Assembly (NCBI RefSeq): GCF_003382365.1
Contig: NZ_QTSU01000005.1
Span: forward strand, 1-64,000
Reading direction: 5' to 3'
Length of the DNA: 64,000 nt
Origin: Lysobacter silvisoli
Lineage (GTDB): Bacteria; Pseudomonadota; Gammaproteobacteria; Xanthomonadales; Xanthomonadaceae
Shown here: positions 35,519 through 48,599 of the stretch, one piece after another
How the letters are laid out: each line of letters begins with the position of its first letter
Numbering within the stretch: position 1 is the first letter of the stretch
Translations under genes and position numbers: made by a program
Notes under the pieces: generated by a model
The model's database searches: none
What the model was told of the DNA's origin: nothing
Seen by the model: only the letters and a program-made list of their open reading frames with translations

Positions 35519-35551
35519 GATTGGTAAGTTACTAAAGGTAATTTACCAATC
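35519..35551. promoter_or_regulatory. AT-rich palindromic operator
   Basis: Arms GATTGGTAAGTTAC (35519-35532) and GTAATTTACCAATC (35538-35551) are inverted copies differing at one position, with a five-base spacer. The composition contrasts sharply with the GC-rich surroundings. The position just upstream of the saccharopine-dehydrogenase-like gene suggests a TetR-, HxlR- or MarR-type binding site; that identity is inferred. Confidence 0.7.
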
Positions 35552-35611
35552 GAACCCGGCCCGCGCCGCCCCAGGCGCGCCCTCACACCGTTCCATGCGC
35601 GCAACGCCGCG

Positions 35612-36136
35612 CTAGCCGGCCACCGCGGTCAGGTACAGCGTCGGCACCGCTGCGGTGGCCACGCGCTCGACCGTCTGCAGCGCGTAACCGTGGCGCAGCA
35701 GGTGCTCGCGCACCGCCGTTTCGATGCGTGGCAAGGCCGTCGCCGATGGCGGCTGGAAGGCGAGCAGCAGGCGCCCGCGCGGCGCCAGCCAGCCGCGCAT
35801 GCGCGCCAGCTCCGCTGCGTCGCTGTTCCAGAACGTATTGAGGTTGACCGCCACGATGCGATCGAAGCGCTCGCCCGGTTCGGCCTTGGCGATCTCGCCC
35901 AGGCGGAAGCTCAAGACACCGGAGGCCACCGCGTCGGCGTTGCGCCACACCGCTTTGGCGATGGCCGCGGACGAGCGATCCAGGCCCAGGTAATGCCCGC
36001 GCGCGAGCTGCGGCGCGATCAGGGCCGCGAGCACGCCGTTGCCGCAGCCCAGTTCGAGCACGGCATCGGCCGGCCCCACGGCGAGGCGTTCGGCCGCGCC
36101 CTTCAGACGTTCGGGTATTGCCGGTGCCGTGGCCAT
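35612..36136 (-). CDS. Class I SAM-dependent methyltransferase
   Basis: A 174-residue methyltransferase with the SAM-binding motif I VLELGCGNGVLAALI (about residues 26-40), acidic motif II YLGLDRSS (Asp about 53), and a motif IV-like FDRIVAVNLNTFW. The substrate is unknown. It begins two bases after the stop of the GNAT gene, so the two are almost certainly translated from one message. Start ATG 36136 gives an ordinary family N-terminus. Confidence 0.87.
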   Translation of the reverse strand: MATAPAIPERLKGAAERLAVGPADAVLELGCGNGVLAALIAPQLARGHYLGLDRSSAAIAKAVWRNADAVASGVLSFRLGEIAKAEPGERFDRIVAVNLNTFWNSDAAELARMRGWLAPRGRLLLAFQPPSATALPRIETAVREHLLRHGYALQTVERVATAAVPTLYLTAVAG

Positions 36137-36138
36137 CG

Positions 36139-36603
36139 CTAGTCGGCCAGGGCCGCGGCCATGGCCGCCTGCGGCCAGGTGCACACGCCCTTCTCGCGCA
36201 CCTGCGCCCCGATGCGGCGGTAGAAACGCCGGGCGCCGCCGTTGCCGGTTTCCACCGTCCAGCGCGCATGGGCCAGGCCGCGCTGCACGCAGACCTCGGC
36301 CACGGCGCGCATCAGGCGCTCGCCCACGCCCTGGCCGCGTGCGGCGTCGGTCACGTACAGATCGTCCAGCGCCAGGCAGTCGCCGCGCCACCAGATCGAA
36401 TAGCCCAAAGTGTAGGAGACGAAGCCCACGGCCACGCCGTCGATTTCGGCGAGCAAGGCCTGATAGCGGCTGGCGTCGGCCGCCAGGCTGGCGGCGTCGG
36501 CGAGCAGGTGCGCCTGCTGGCCTTCGTACTCGGCCAGTTCGCGCATCAGGGCGTAGAGCGTGGCGGCATCGGCGGAGGTGGTGGCGCGGATGGACAGCGG
36601 CAT
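36139..36603 (-). CDS. GNAT family N-acetyltransferase
   Basis: A 154-residue acetyltransferase similar to the diamine (spermidine/thialysine-like) GNAT group. The acetyl-CoA loop is DAARGQGVGERLM (about 90-102), preceded by the strand CLALDDLYV and followed by ARWTVETGNGGARRFYRRIGA. The N-terminal IRATTSADAATLYALMRELAEYE fits. First gene of a two-gene unit with the methyltransferase; the pairing hints at modification of a common small molecule, which is speculative. Confidence 0.87.
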   Translation of the reverse strand: MPLSIRATTSADAATLYALMRELAEYEGQQAHLLADAASLAADASRYQALLAEIDGVAVGFVSYTLGYSIWWRGDCLALDDLYVTDAARGQGVGERLMRAVAEVCVQRGLAHARWTVETGNGGARRFYRRIGAQVREKGVCTWPQAAMAAALAD

Positions 36604-36679
36604 AAGAAGTCGCGGCGTTGGCTGCGGCCACTTATGCGGCTTGGGGCCGGCGCGCCGCAAGTGCGGGGCTCACTCCAGG

Positions 36680-37651
36680 CTAGGCCCCGCTCGCATCGGC
36701 GTCGCCGTCGGCCGCGCACACCCTGGCCCTGCCCGCGCGCTTGGCGCGGTACAGGCCGTTGTCGGCCTGGGTCAGCAGGCCGGCGATGGTGCTTTCGCCG
36801 TCGGCGCGCGCGCTGGCCACGCCTATGCTCACCGTCACCACGCCCAGTTCGCTGCCGGCGTGCACGATGCCCAGCGCGCGCACCGCGCGTTCCACGTTCT
36901 CGACCACGGTCAACGCGCCGTCCAGATCGATCTCCGGCAGCAGGCAGGTGAACTCCTCGCCGCCGGTGCGCGCGACCAGGTCGCCGGCGCGGGCCAGGCT
37001 GCCTTCGATCGCGGCCGCGACCTGGCGCAGGCAGTCGTCGCCGGCCAGATGGCCGTAGGTGTCGTTGTAGGCCTTGAAATGGTCGATATCGACGATGCTC
37101 GCCGACAGCGGCTGGCCGGCGCGGCGGCAGCGCTGCCACTCGCGCTCCAGGCGCTCGTCGAACTGGCGGCGGTTGGCCACGCCGGTCAGGCCGTCGACCC
37201 AGGCCATGCGCCGCAACAAATCCGACTGCAGCTTCAAGGTCAGGTGCGCGCGCACGCGGTTGCGCACGGTCAGCGCGTTGATCGGCTTGGTGATGAAGTC
37301 CACGCCGCCGGCGTCCCAGCACGCGGCTTCTTCGGCCGGATCGTCCAGGCTGGTGACGAAGATCACCGGGATGCTTTCGGTCTGCGCGTCGGCCTTGAGC
37401 GCACGGCACACTTCCAGCCCGCTCATGTCGGGCATGACCACGTCCAGCAGCACCAGGTCCGGCGGGGTCTGCCGGCAGAAGGCCAGCGCCTGCGCGCCGT
37501 TGGTGGCCATGAACACATCGTGGTCGGCGGAAAACACTTCGTGCAAGGCGCGGATGTTGATCGGCTGGTCGTCCACCACCAGCAAACGCGCGCGTTGCGA
37601 AGCGGCCGCCGTCCCGGGCAACGCCTCCACGTCGTACAGGGTCACGCTCAT
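36680..37651 (-). CDS. Response regulator with GGDEF domain (diguanylate cyclase)
   Basis: A 323-residue PleD/WspR-like regulator that would make c-di-GMP when phosphorylated. The receiver domain (about 20-140) has the acidic pair VVDD, phosphoacceptor Asp70 (LLDVVMPDMSG) and the late KPI lysine. The GGDEF domain (about 150-310) has the active-site motif GGEEF (230-234), so catalysis is expected. It also has an intact inhibitory I-site RxxD (RAGD) five residues before it. GGAGG precedes ATG 37651. It starts eight bases after the stop of the hybrid histidine kinase gene, its obvious phosphodonor. Confidence 0.95.
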   Translation of the reverse strand: MSVTLYDVEALPGTAAASQRARLLVVDDQPINIRALHEVFSADHDVFMATNGAQALAFCRQTPPDLVLLDVVMPDMSGLEVCRALKADAQTESIPVIFVTSLDDPAEEAACWDAGGVDFITKPINALTVRNRVRAHLTLKLQSDLLRRMAWVDGLTGVANRRQFDERLEREWQRCRRAGQPLSASIVDIDHFKAYNDTYGHLAGDDCLRQVAAAIEGSLARAGDLVARTGGEEFTCLLPEIDLDGALTVVENVERAVRALGIVHAGSELGVVTVSIGVASARADGESTIAGLLTQADNGLYRAKRAGRARVCAADGDADASGA

Positions 37652-37659
37652 CTCCTCCC

Positions 37660-42267
<4,608 letters not shown>

Positions 42268-42451
42268 AACGCGTGTGCAGAATCCGAGGGGGATTGCGCG
42301 GAATGGGCCAGTTGAGGCCCCGGTGCGGCGGGCCGTGGCAGCCCGCCGGTCCTCGCCCGGCCCGGTTCGGTGCCACCGGAGTGACCACCGGCGCATGTGT
42401 CGGCACCGGAATGGTGGTTGAATGCGCGGGCCTCCCCACCACGAGATCCGC

Positions 42452-42826
42452 ATGAAGTTCCTGGTGATGATCTACAACGACGACGGCCTGCTCCAAGCCC
42501 TGCCCGACGGTGCTACCGATACCATGATGCGCGAGTGCCTGCTGCACGCCGACGAGCTGCGCGACCAGGGCCACTTGCTGGATTCGCAACAATTGCACGC
42601 GCCCACCACCGCCAAGACCCTGCGCGTGCGCGGCGGCCGCGCCACCATCACCGACGGCCCCTTCGCCGAAACCAAGGAATACTTGGGAGGTTTCAACCTC
42701 ATCGAAGCGGCCGACATGGACGAGGCCCTGCGCATCGCCCAGCAGTTCCCCTGGGCAAACTCCGGCGCGATCGAAGTGCGGCCAGTGATCGATATCGCCC
42801 AGGTGCGGGAGCGCGTGGGGGCTTGA
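42452..42826 (+). CDS. YciI family protein (DGPF type)
   Basis: A 124-residue YCII-related protein, a small alpha/beta-barrel dimer. The conserved DGPFAETKEYLGGFNLIEA segment (about 70-88) includes the family's DGPF and Gly-Gly-Phe; the opening MKFLVMIYNDDG is also typical. Family members often accompany ECF sigma factors, but none is adjacent here. Start ATG 42452. Divergent from the hybrid histidine kinase gene. Function unknown. Confidence 0.88.
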   Translation: MKFLVMIYNDDGLLQALPDGATDTMMRECLLHADELRDQGHLLDSQQLHAPTTAKTLRVRGGRATITDGPFAETKEYLGGFNLIEAADMDEALRIAQQFPWANSGAIEVRPVIDIAQVRERVGA

Positions 42827-42865
42827 GGTGAGTGTCGGTAGCGGGGGCGCCGCTACTCGAGCAAA

Positions 42866-42966
42866 AGCAAATGCCCCCTAGCCCCCCTATTCAAAGGGGG
42901 GAACCGCGATGCAGCGCCTTTGCTTGTCTTCCCCCTTTGAAAAAGGGGGACTGAGGGGGATTTGCT
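42866..42966. repeat. Compound inverted repeat, MITE-like (family C)
   Basis: A 101-base element whose ends are AGCAAAT (42866) and ATTTGCT (ending 42966). Inside, CCCCCT and CTATTCAAAGGGGGG on the left are mirrored by CCCCCTTTGAAAAAGGGGG and AGGGGGATTTGCT on the right. Each half also folds on its own (CCCCCCTATTCAAAGGGGGG; TTCCCCCTTTGAAAAAGGGGGA). It lies after the YciI gene in a noncoding gap and is unlike the surrounding base composition. Confidence 0.8.
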
Positions 42967-43077
42967 CTTAGCCAGTCTCGCCCCCTGCGACCCGCCCCCA
43001 GCAAACTGCCCGCCTCCTCGTCAGGGAGACCGGCGGGGGCGGCGGGCGGACTGGGACCGCGCGCCGCCCCGGCCTCA

Positions 43078-44397
43078 TCAGTTCGCGCCGGCCGGGCGCT
43101 TGACCACCACGCCCGCGCGCATCACCAGCAGCGGCCGTTCGGTGGCGCGGATATCGCGGAGCACGTCGCCGGGCACGGCGACGATGTCGGCGGCCTTGCC
43201 CGCCTCCAGGGTGCCGGTGTCGCCGTCGATGCCCAGCAGCTTGGCCGAGCCCTGGCTGCTGGTCATCAGCGCCTGCGCCGGGCTCATGCCCATGTCCACG
43301 TAATCGCCGAACTCGCGCGCGTTGAGCCCGTGCGGGAACACCGCCGAGTCGGTGCCGTAGGCGATGGGCACGCCGATCTGCAGCGCCTGCTTGAACATGC
43401 GCGTGTGCGCCGCGGCCGCCGCGCGCGCTTTCTCGCCGATCTTGGGCGGATAGGTGCCGGCCTTTTCGTCCACCCACAGCTGGGTCATGCGCGTGGGCAC
43501 CAGGTACACGCCCTTGCGCTTCATCAGCTGCAGGGTGTCGGCGGTGAGGAAGCTGCCGTGCTCGATCGAGTCCACGCCCGCCTCCACCGCCAGCCGCGCG
43601 GCCACGTCGCCGTGGCTGTGCGCGGCGACCTTGCGGTTCCAGTTGTGCGCCTCGCCGATGATCGCGCGCAGTTCCTCGGGCGTGAGCTGGGGCACGTCGA
43701 CCGGATCGGACTCGGACAGCACGCCACCGGAGGCGCAGATCTTGATCACGTCGGCGCCGAACTTCATTTGCTGGCGCACCGCCAACCGGCATTCCTCGGC
43801 GCCGTTGCACACGCCCTCCAGCGGGCCGGCCGGGCGCACCCGGTCCGGCGGCGCGTTGACGCTATCGCAATGGCCGCCGGTGGAACCCAGCGCGTGGCCG
43901 GCCGCGATCAGACGCGGGCCCTGCACCAGGCCGCTGTTGATGGCGTTGCGCAGGCCGATGTCGACGAAGTCCGGCGCGCCCAGTTCGCGCGCGCTGGTCA
44001 CGCCCGCCGCCAGCGCCGCCTGCGCATTGCGCTGGGCGTGGAAGGCCTGCTCGGTGGGGAAGCGCAGCATGTTCTCGTAGAAGCCCTGCGCCCAGTCCTC
44101 GTTATGGTCCGAGGCCAGGTGCGTGTGCGCGTCGATGTAGCCCGGCAGCAGGGTGGCGTCGCCCAGGTCGATGGTGCGCACGTTGGCGTCCACCGGCGGC
44201 TTGGCGTCGGCGCCGACCGCGACGATGCGGCCGCCGCTGACCACCACCACGCCCGGCGACACCAGCCGCCCGCTCTTGCCGTCGAACAGGTGCGCGGCCT
44301 TGAGCACCACCACCTCGGGCGCGGCGGTCTGCGCCGACGCGCTCAGCGCCAGCCCCCACGACAATGCGACGGACAACGCGGCGATGCGGAACTTCAT
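43078..44397 (-). CDS. Secreted amidohydrolase family protein
   Basis: A metal-dependent amidohydrolase of the imidazolonepropionase / Xaa-Pro-dipeptidase-like branch, 439 residues, exported by a Sec signal (cleavage near ASA-QTA, about 23). Active-site motifs appear in order: DAHTHL (metal HxH), VIKICASGG (ligand Lys), AAHSHGD and EHGSF (His), and YGTDSAVF (catalytic Asp). It probably hydrolyses cyclic amides or dipeptides in the periplasm. GGGGAG precedes ATG 44397. The downstream gap contains the family C repeat. Confidence 0.9.
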   Translation of the reverse strand: MKFRIAALSVALSWGLALSASAQTAAPEVVVLKAAHLFDGKSGRLVSPGVVVVSGGRIVAVGADAKPPVDANVRTIDLGDATLLPGYIDAHTHLASDHNEDWAQGFYENMLRFPTEQAFHAQRNAQAALAAGVTSARELGAPDFVDIGLRNAINSGLVQGPRLIAAGHALGSTGGHCDSVNAPPDRVRPAGPLEGVCNGAEECRLAVRQQMKFGADVIKICASGGVLSESDPVDVPQLTPEELRAIIGEAHNWNRKVAAHSHGDVAARLAVEAGVDSIEHGSFLTADTLQLMKRKGVYLVPTRMTQLWVDEKAGTYPPKIGEKARAAAAAHTRMFKQALQIGVPIAYGTDSAVFPHGLNAREFGDYVDMGMSPAQALMTSSQGSAKLLGIDGDTGTLEAGKAADIVAVPGDVLRDIRATERPLLVMRAGVVVKRPAGAN

Positions 44398-44536
44398 GCG
44401 GCCTCTCCCCAGGTGCGTGACGGTGCCCCGAGTGTAGGCCGCGCGGCGCCGCGGGAAACGGGCGCCGCACTTGATCCAGGTCGCATTCCGGACCCCGGCC
44501 CGGCGGCGATGCGCCGGGCGGGGGTGCGGGCTGCTC

Positions 44537-45292
44537 TTACTTCGCCGCCGGCGCGCGCAGCAGGTCGCGCACGGCTTCGGCCACGCCGGTGGCCGACTGC
44601 GGGTTCTGGCCGGTGACCAGGCGTCCGTCCACCACCACCTTGGCGGTCCAGTCCGGCGCCGGCTGGTGCAACGCGCCGCGCTGGCTCAGCGTGGTCGCGA
44701 GCAGGAAGGGCACCACCTGGTCCAGCTTCACCGCGCGTTCCTCGTCGTCGGTGAAAGCGCTTACTTTCTTGCCCGCCACCAGGTAACGACCGTCGCTCAG
44801 GGTCACGTTCACCAGCGCCGCCGGGCCGTGACAGACCGCGGCCACCACCTGGCCGGACTCGTAGATCTCGCGCGTGACCCGCCGCACCGCTGGGCTGTCC
44901 GGGAAATCCCAGACCGCGCCGTGTCCGCCGGCGTAGAACACCGCGGCGTAACGGCTGGCGTCCACCTGCTCCAGGCGCTGGGTATGGCGGATGGCCTCGC
45001 GGAACTTGGGGTCGTTCCAGTAGCGGGCGTTGGTGGCGTCGTCCAGCTCCACGCCGTCCACCGGCGGCTCGCCGCCCTGGATCGAGGCGAACTCGACCGG
45101 GATGCCGGCGGCGTCGAACACCGCCAGCGGGTGGGTGACCTCGCCCAGGTAGAAACCGGTGGGCTGGCCGGTGTCGCCCTTCTGGCCGTGGCTGGTGAGC
45201 ACGATCAGCACGGGCTTGGTCTGGGCGTGGGGGGCCGGGCCGGCCGCCGAGGCGGCCAGGCCGATCAGGGCGGCGGCGAACAGGGAGGTCAT
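44537..45292 (-). CDS. DJ-1/PfpI family protein (Hsp31-like glyoxalase III/chaperone), exported
   Basis: A 251-residue class I glutamine-amidotransferase-like protein of the DJ-1 superfamily. The nucleophile Cys154 lies in AVCHGPAAL; YAGGHGAVWDF (about 120-130) supplies the neighbouring Gly-rich loop and His. The length and inserted segments match the Hsp31/glyoxalase III branch. An N-terminal hydrophobic stretch ending near APHAQ suggests export, which is unusual for that branch but common in Xanthomonadaceae homologues. Divergent from a LysR gene 115 bases away, which probably regulates it. Confidence 0.85.
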   Translation of the reverse strand: MTSLFAAALIGLAASAAGPAPHAQTKPVLIVLTSHGQKGDTGQPTGFYLGEVTHPLAVFDAAGIPVEFASIQGGEPPVDGVELDDATNARYWNDPKFREAIRHTQRLEQVDASRYAAVFYAGGHGAVWDFPDSPAVRRVTREIYESGQVVAAVCHGPAALVNVTLSDGRYLVAGKKVSAFTDDEERAVKLDQVVPFLLATTLSQRGALHQPAPDWTAKVVVDGRLVTGQNPQSATGVAEAVRDLLRAPAAK

Positions 45293-45350
45293 GGCGTTGC
45301 TCCGGTTGGGGGGTCGGCGGGTGCCGACCGGTGAACGCCACTCTATTGAT

Positions 45351-45378
45351 CGCATAAACGGCGATAAACTTGGGTCAA
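45351..45378 (-). promoter_or_regulatory. Candidate promoter of the DJ-1-like gene
   Basis: On the minus strand TTGACC (45378-45373) is followed after 16 bases by TATGCG (45356-45351), about 60 bases before the start codon. A direct repeat GCATAAACG/GCGATAAAC overlaps it and could be part of the LysR binding region. Tentative. Confidence 0.35.
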
Positions 45379-45407
45379 GGAAAATCACTTGTGCGCTTAA
45401 CGCAAAA

Positions 45408-46304
45408 ATGAGCCGCCGCTACGACCACCTCGCCGACGTCGAAGCCTTCGCCACCGCGGTGGAGCGCGGTTCGCTGACCGCTGCCGCCCAGGCCCTGGGC
45501 ACCACGCCCTCGGCCGTCAGCCGCGCGGTGGTGCGCCTGGAAACCCGGCTGGGCGTGCAGCTGTTGCGGCGCACCACCCGCCGCCTGGGCCTGACCGATG
45601 CCGGGCGCCTGTACCTGGAGCAGTCGCGCGCGGCCTTCGCCCTGATCGACGACGCCGAGCGCCAGTTGCAGGGCCACGACGGCGAGCTCAGCGGCAGCGT
45701 GCGCCTGAGCGTGCCCACCACCTACGGCCACTACCGCCTGCCCGATCGCTTGCGCGCGTTCGCGCAGCGCCACCCGCGCGTGCGCGTGGAACTGAGCATC
45801 GCCAACCGCAACGTCGACCTGGTCGCCGAGGGCTACGACCTGGCGATCCGCCTGGGCGAACTGCCCGACAGCGGCCTGGTCGCGCGCCCACTCGAGCACG
45901 CGCCGGCGTGCCTGGTCGCCTCGCCGGATTACCTGCAGCGCGCCGGCGTGCCGCAACGCATCGCCGACCTGTCCGCGCATGCCTGCCTGTCCTTTGTGAT
46001 GCCCAGCACCGGTCGCGTGTTTCCCTGGCTGCTGCGCGAGGACGGCCACGACCGCGACTGGATTCCGGCCGGCGGCGTGCGCCTGTCCGACGACCCGCTG
46101 GGCCTGGTCACCCTGGCCGAGCACGGCATGGGCATTTGCCAAAGTTACAACTTCGTCGTCGCGCAGCGCCTGCGCAGCGGCCGCCTGGTGGAAGTGCTGC
46201 CGCAGGCGCGCGGACGCGGCCGCGCGTTCTCGGCGATCTACGCCCCGCACCGCCAGCTCTCGCCCGCCGCGCGCGCGCTGATCGACGCGCTGACCGAGAG
46301 CTAA
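45408..46304 (+). CDS. LysR family transcriptional regulator
   Basis: A 298-residue LysR-type regulator. The N-terminal winged HTH is clear (VEAFATAVERGSLTAAAQALGTTPSAVSRAVVRLETRLGVQLLRRTTR). The effector domain contains VRLSVPTTYGHYRLPDRL and the FxxR-type strands, resembling the DsdC/CrgA-like group. It is divergent from the DJ-1-like gene, the standard LysR arrangement, so that gene is its likely target. Start: ATG 45408; a good Shine-Dalgarno is not seen, but there is no better start. Confidence 0.92.
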   Translation: MSRRYDHLADVEAFATAVERGSLTAAAQALGTTPSAVSRAVVRLETRLGVQLLRRTTRRLGLTDAGRLYLEQSRAAFALIDDAERQLQGHDGELSGSVRLSVPTTYGHYRLPDRLRAFAQRHPRVRVELSIANRNVDLVAEGYDLAIRLGELPDSGLVARPLEHAPACLVASPDYLQRAGVPQRIADLSAHACLSFVMPSTGRVFPWLLREDGHDRDWIPAGGVRLSDDPLGLVTLAEHGMGICQSYNFVVAQRLRSGRLVEVLPQARGRGRAFSAIYAPHRQLSPAARALIDALTES

Positions 46305-46391
46305 AGACCGGCGCGCGCGGCATTTGCGGGCGCCGCGGCGCAGGCGGACAATCTTAGTGCCGCCTAACCGCGCCCCATCACGGAGCACCCC

Positions 46392-46949
46392 ATGACTCTC
46401 CGTCCTTCCCTGCTCGCCGCCCTGCTCGCCCTCGCCCTGGCCGGCGGCGCCGACGCCAAGACCCGCTACGTCACCGACCCGGACGCGCCGCGCGCGCTGC
46501 CCGAACAAGGTCCGGTGGACGTGAGCTGGCAGAACCCCGCGCAGTTCACCGAGATCCGCTACAGCGGCAACTCCAGCGAAGCCAAGCGCGGCAACTGGGT
46601 CTACGACCTCGCCCAGCACCTGCGCCAGCGCGCGCAAAAGCGCCTGCCCGCGGGCGAGCGCCTGGAAGTGGACATCACCGACATCCGCCGCGCCGGCAAC
46701 TATGAGCCCTGGCGCGGCGTGAACTTCGACGACACCCGCTTCATCCGCGACATCTACCCGCCACGCATCACCTTGAACTTCAAGCGCATCGGCGCCGACG
46801 GCCAGGTGATCGCCGAAGGCGAACGCAAGCTCAGCGACCTGGGTTTCCTCACCAACGCCAACGTGCTCAGCAACACCGACCCGCTGCGCTACGAAAAGTC
46901 GCTGATCAACCGCTGGGTGGACCGCGAGTTCAAGAACCCCGGCGCCTGA
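46392..46949 (+). CDS. DUF3016 domain-containing secreted protein
   Basis: A 185-residue exported protein of the DUF3016 family, of unknown function. The signal peptide ends near GADA-KTR (about 22). Family landmarks are VDVSWQNPAQFTEIRYS, LRQRAQKRLPAGERLEVDITDIRRAG, and the C-terminal SNTDPLRYEKSLINRWVDREF. GGAG precedes ATG 46392. The gene follows the LysR gene by 87 bases but is probably independent. Confidence 0.9.
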   Translation: MTLRPSLLAALLALALAGGADAKTRYVTDPDAPRALPEQGPVDVSWQNPAQFTEIRYSGNSSEAKRGNWVYDLAQHLRQRAQKRLPAGERLEVDITDIRRAGNYEPWRGVNFDDTRFIRDIYPPRITLNFKRIGADGQVIAEGERKLSDLGFLTNANVLSNTDPLRYEKSLINRWVDREFKNPGA

Positions 46950-46982
46950 GCCGCGACCGACGCGTGCGCGTCGGTCGCCCGG

Positions 46983-47930
46983 TTAGCGGACCGACGCCTC
47001 CAGGAACCGCCGCAACAGCGCATTGAACGCCTCGGGCCGGTCCACGAACACGCCGTGGCCGGCCTCGTCCATCACTTCCAGCACCGCGCCCGGCACCTGC
47101 TGCGCAGCCGCGCGCTGCGCGGCGAGTTCGTCGGATTTCGCCGACGCCACGATCAAGGTCGGGCGATCCAGCTTGGCCAGCGCGCCGCTGCGGTCGGCGC
47201 CGTACAGGTCCGCGACCAGCATCGCCACGCCGGTGGACGTGGGCGTACGCAAGGCGATGTCCACGCGGCGCTGCAGCACCGGCGGCGGCAGCGGGCGGGC
47301 GAAGATCGCGCCCATCATGCCCTGCAGGTATTCACGTGGATGCGCCGCATAGATCGCCATGCGCTGCAGCAACTGCGCCGCCGCCTTGGGGTCGGTCTGC
47401 GCCGAGGCCGCGCCCTTGGACACCGCCGCGTCCACCAGCACCACGCCGGCCAGGCGTGTGGTGCCATAGCGCTCCACGTAAGCCATGCTGTCCTGCACAC
47501 CCTGCGACCAGCCGATCAACACCGCGCGCTCGATGCGCTGCGAGGCCAGCAGCGTTTCGATGTCGCCCGCCCGCACCTCCGGCGTATTGCCGCCGCCGGC
47601 CAGGTCCGAGGCGCCCTGCGAGCGCGGGTCGATAGCGATCACCCGGTAGCCGTCGGCGAAGGCGGCCAGCTGCGCTTCCCAGATCGTATGGTCCATGCCC
47701 CAGCCGGGCACGAACACCAGCACCGGCGCATCGGCGCGGCGGTTGTCGACGTAGTGGATTTTCGTGCCGTCGGATGACGTCGAATGCGCCGACTGCAAAC
47801 CGCCCGCCGTTGCCGGCGCTACTGCCAGCCATAGTCCAAGCGCGGCCCCGGCCGAAAACCTCAAGCCACTACGCAGCGCAGCACCGATCCCTGCCATCGC
47901 CTCACTCCCGCTATCAGATCGGCCGATCAT
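46983..47930 (-). CDS. Exported alpha/beta hydrolase
   Basis: A 315-residue alpha/beta-fold hydrolase with a long n-region and a hydrophobic segment (about 25-43), so probably secreted or periplasmic. The oxyanion strand VFVPGWGMDH (about 71-80), nucleophile elbow GWSQG (Ser about 145), and terminal DEAGHGVF (His about 292) form the expected triad frame. An internal ATG at 47897 is an alternative start that would keep the hydrophobic segment. Substrate unknown. Convergent with the DUF3016 gene. Confidence 0.87.
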   Translation of the reverse strand: MIGRSDSGSEAMAGIGAALRSGLRFSAGAALGLWLAVAPATAGGLQSAHSTSSDGTKIHYVDNRRADAPVLVFVPGWGMDHTIWEAQLAAFADGYRVIAIDPRSQGASDLAGGGNTPEVRAGDIETLLASQRIERAVLIGWSQGVQDSMAYVERYGTTRLAGVVLVDAAVSKGAASAQTDPKAAAQLLQRMAIYAAHPREYLQGMMGAIFARPLPPPVLQRRVDIALRTPTSTGVAMLVADLYGADRSGALAKLDRPTLIVASAKSDELAAQRAAAQQVPGAVLEVMDEAGHGVFVDRPEAFNALLRRFLEASVR

Positions 47931-47999
47931 GCCGGGCGGCGCTGGTGCGCGTATGTGCCGTGAGTGTGATCTTTCGCCGCGCTCGGCTCAGAAACGCGC

Positions 48000-48027
48000 A
48001 GGCCGCCCCGATCGCTCGGGGCGGCCT
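48000..48027 (-). terminator. Hairpin downstream of the VOC protein gene
   Basis: An 11-base-pair stem (48000-48010 with 48017-48027) with a six-base loop, 27 bases after the VOC gene stop on the minus strand. The U-tract is weak (GCGCGTTTCT), so the function as terminator is only probable. Confidence 0.5.
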
Positions 48028-48053
48028 GTAGCCAGCGGCTAATAACGTTGCGA

Positions 48054-48470
48054 TCAGCCGGCCTGAATCGCGTTCGGATCGGCGTTCTCGTCCATGTAGA
48101 ACACTTCCCACTGGTGGCCGTCCGGGTCTTCGTAGCCGCGCTGGTACATGAAGCCGTAGTCCTTGGCTTCCGGCGACTTGGCGCCGGCGGCCACGGCCTT
48201 GTCGACCAGCACGTCGACCGCGGCGCGGTCCTCGGCGTTGATGCTGATGATGGCCGACACGGACTTGTGGGTGTCGGCGATGGGCTTGTCGATGAAGGTC
48301 TGGAAGAACGGCTTCACCAGCAGCATCACGTAGATGTCGTCGGAAACGACCATGCAGGTGGCGTTCTCGTCGGTGAACTTCTGATTGAAGGTGTAGCCCA
48401 GCTGGGTATAGAAAGCGACGGAACGCTCCAGGCTCTGCACGGGCAGGTTGACGAAGATCTTGGTGGTCAT
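48054..48470 (-). CDS. VOC family (glyoxalase/bleomycin-resistance-like) protein
   Basis: A 138-residue vicinal-oxygen-chelate fold protein. The paired beta-alpha-beta-beta-beta modules are visible: FVNLPVQSLERSVAFYTQLGYTF at the start and YQRGYEDPDGHQWEVFYMD at the end, with candidate metal ligands His in DPDGHQWE and Glu in the final strand. The family includes glyoxalase, dioxygenase and antibiotic-binding proteins, so the activity is open. No signal peptide. Small genes of this kind are common in soil bacteria. Confidence 0.88.
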   Translation of the reverse strand: MTTKIFVNLPVQSLERSVAFYTQLGYTFNQKFTDENATCMVVSDDIYVMLLVKPFFQTFIDKPIADTHKSVSAIISINAEDRAAVDVLVDKAVAAGAKSPEAKDYGFMYQRGYEDPDGHQWEVFYMDENADPNAIQAG

Positions 48471-48599
48471 GTCGGTAGTCCTGTTTGGGTAGGAAAGGTT
48501 CGGCGGGCCTTCGTAGGGTGCTTTCCGGCCTGCTCATAAGGGGCGACGAAGGCAGGGGCGCCGAATCGACACGACCGGCAAAAAATATTCTTGCGGCCT

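Noticed and set aside
42268-42453. N-terminal extension of the hybrid kinase to ATG 42453
   Set aside because: Would overlap the divergent YciI gene and adds an Arg-rich segment; the true start is probably 42228 or 42267.
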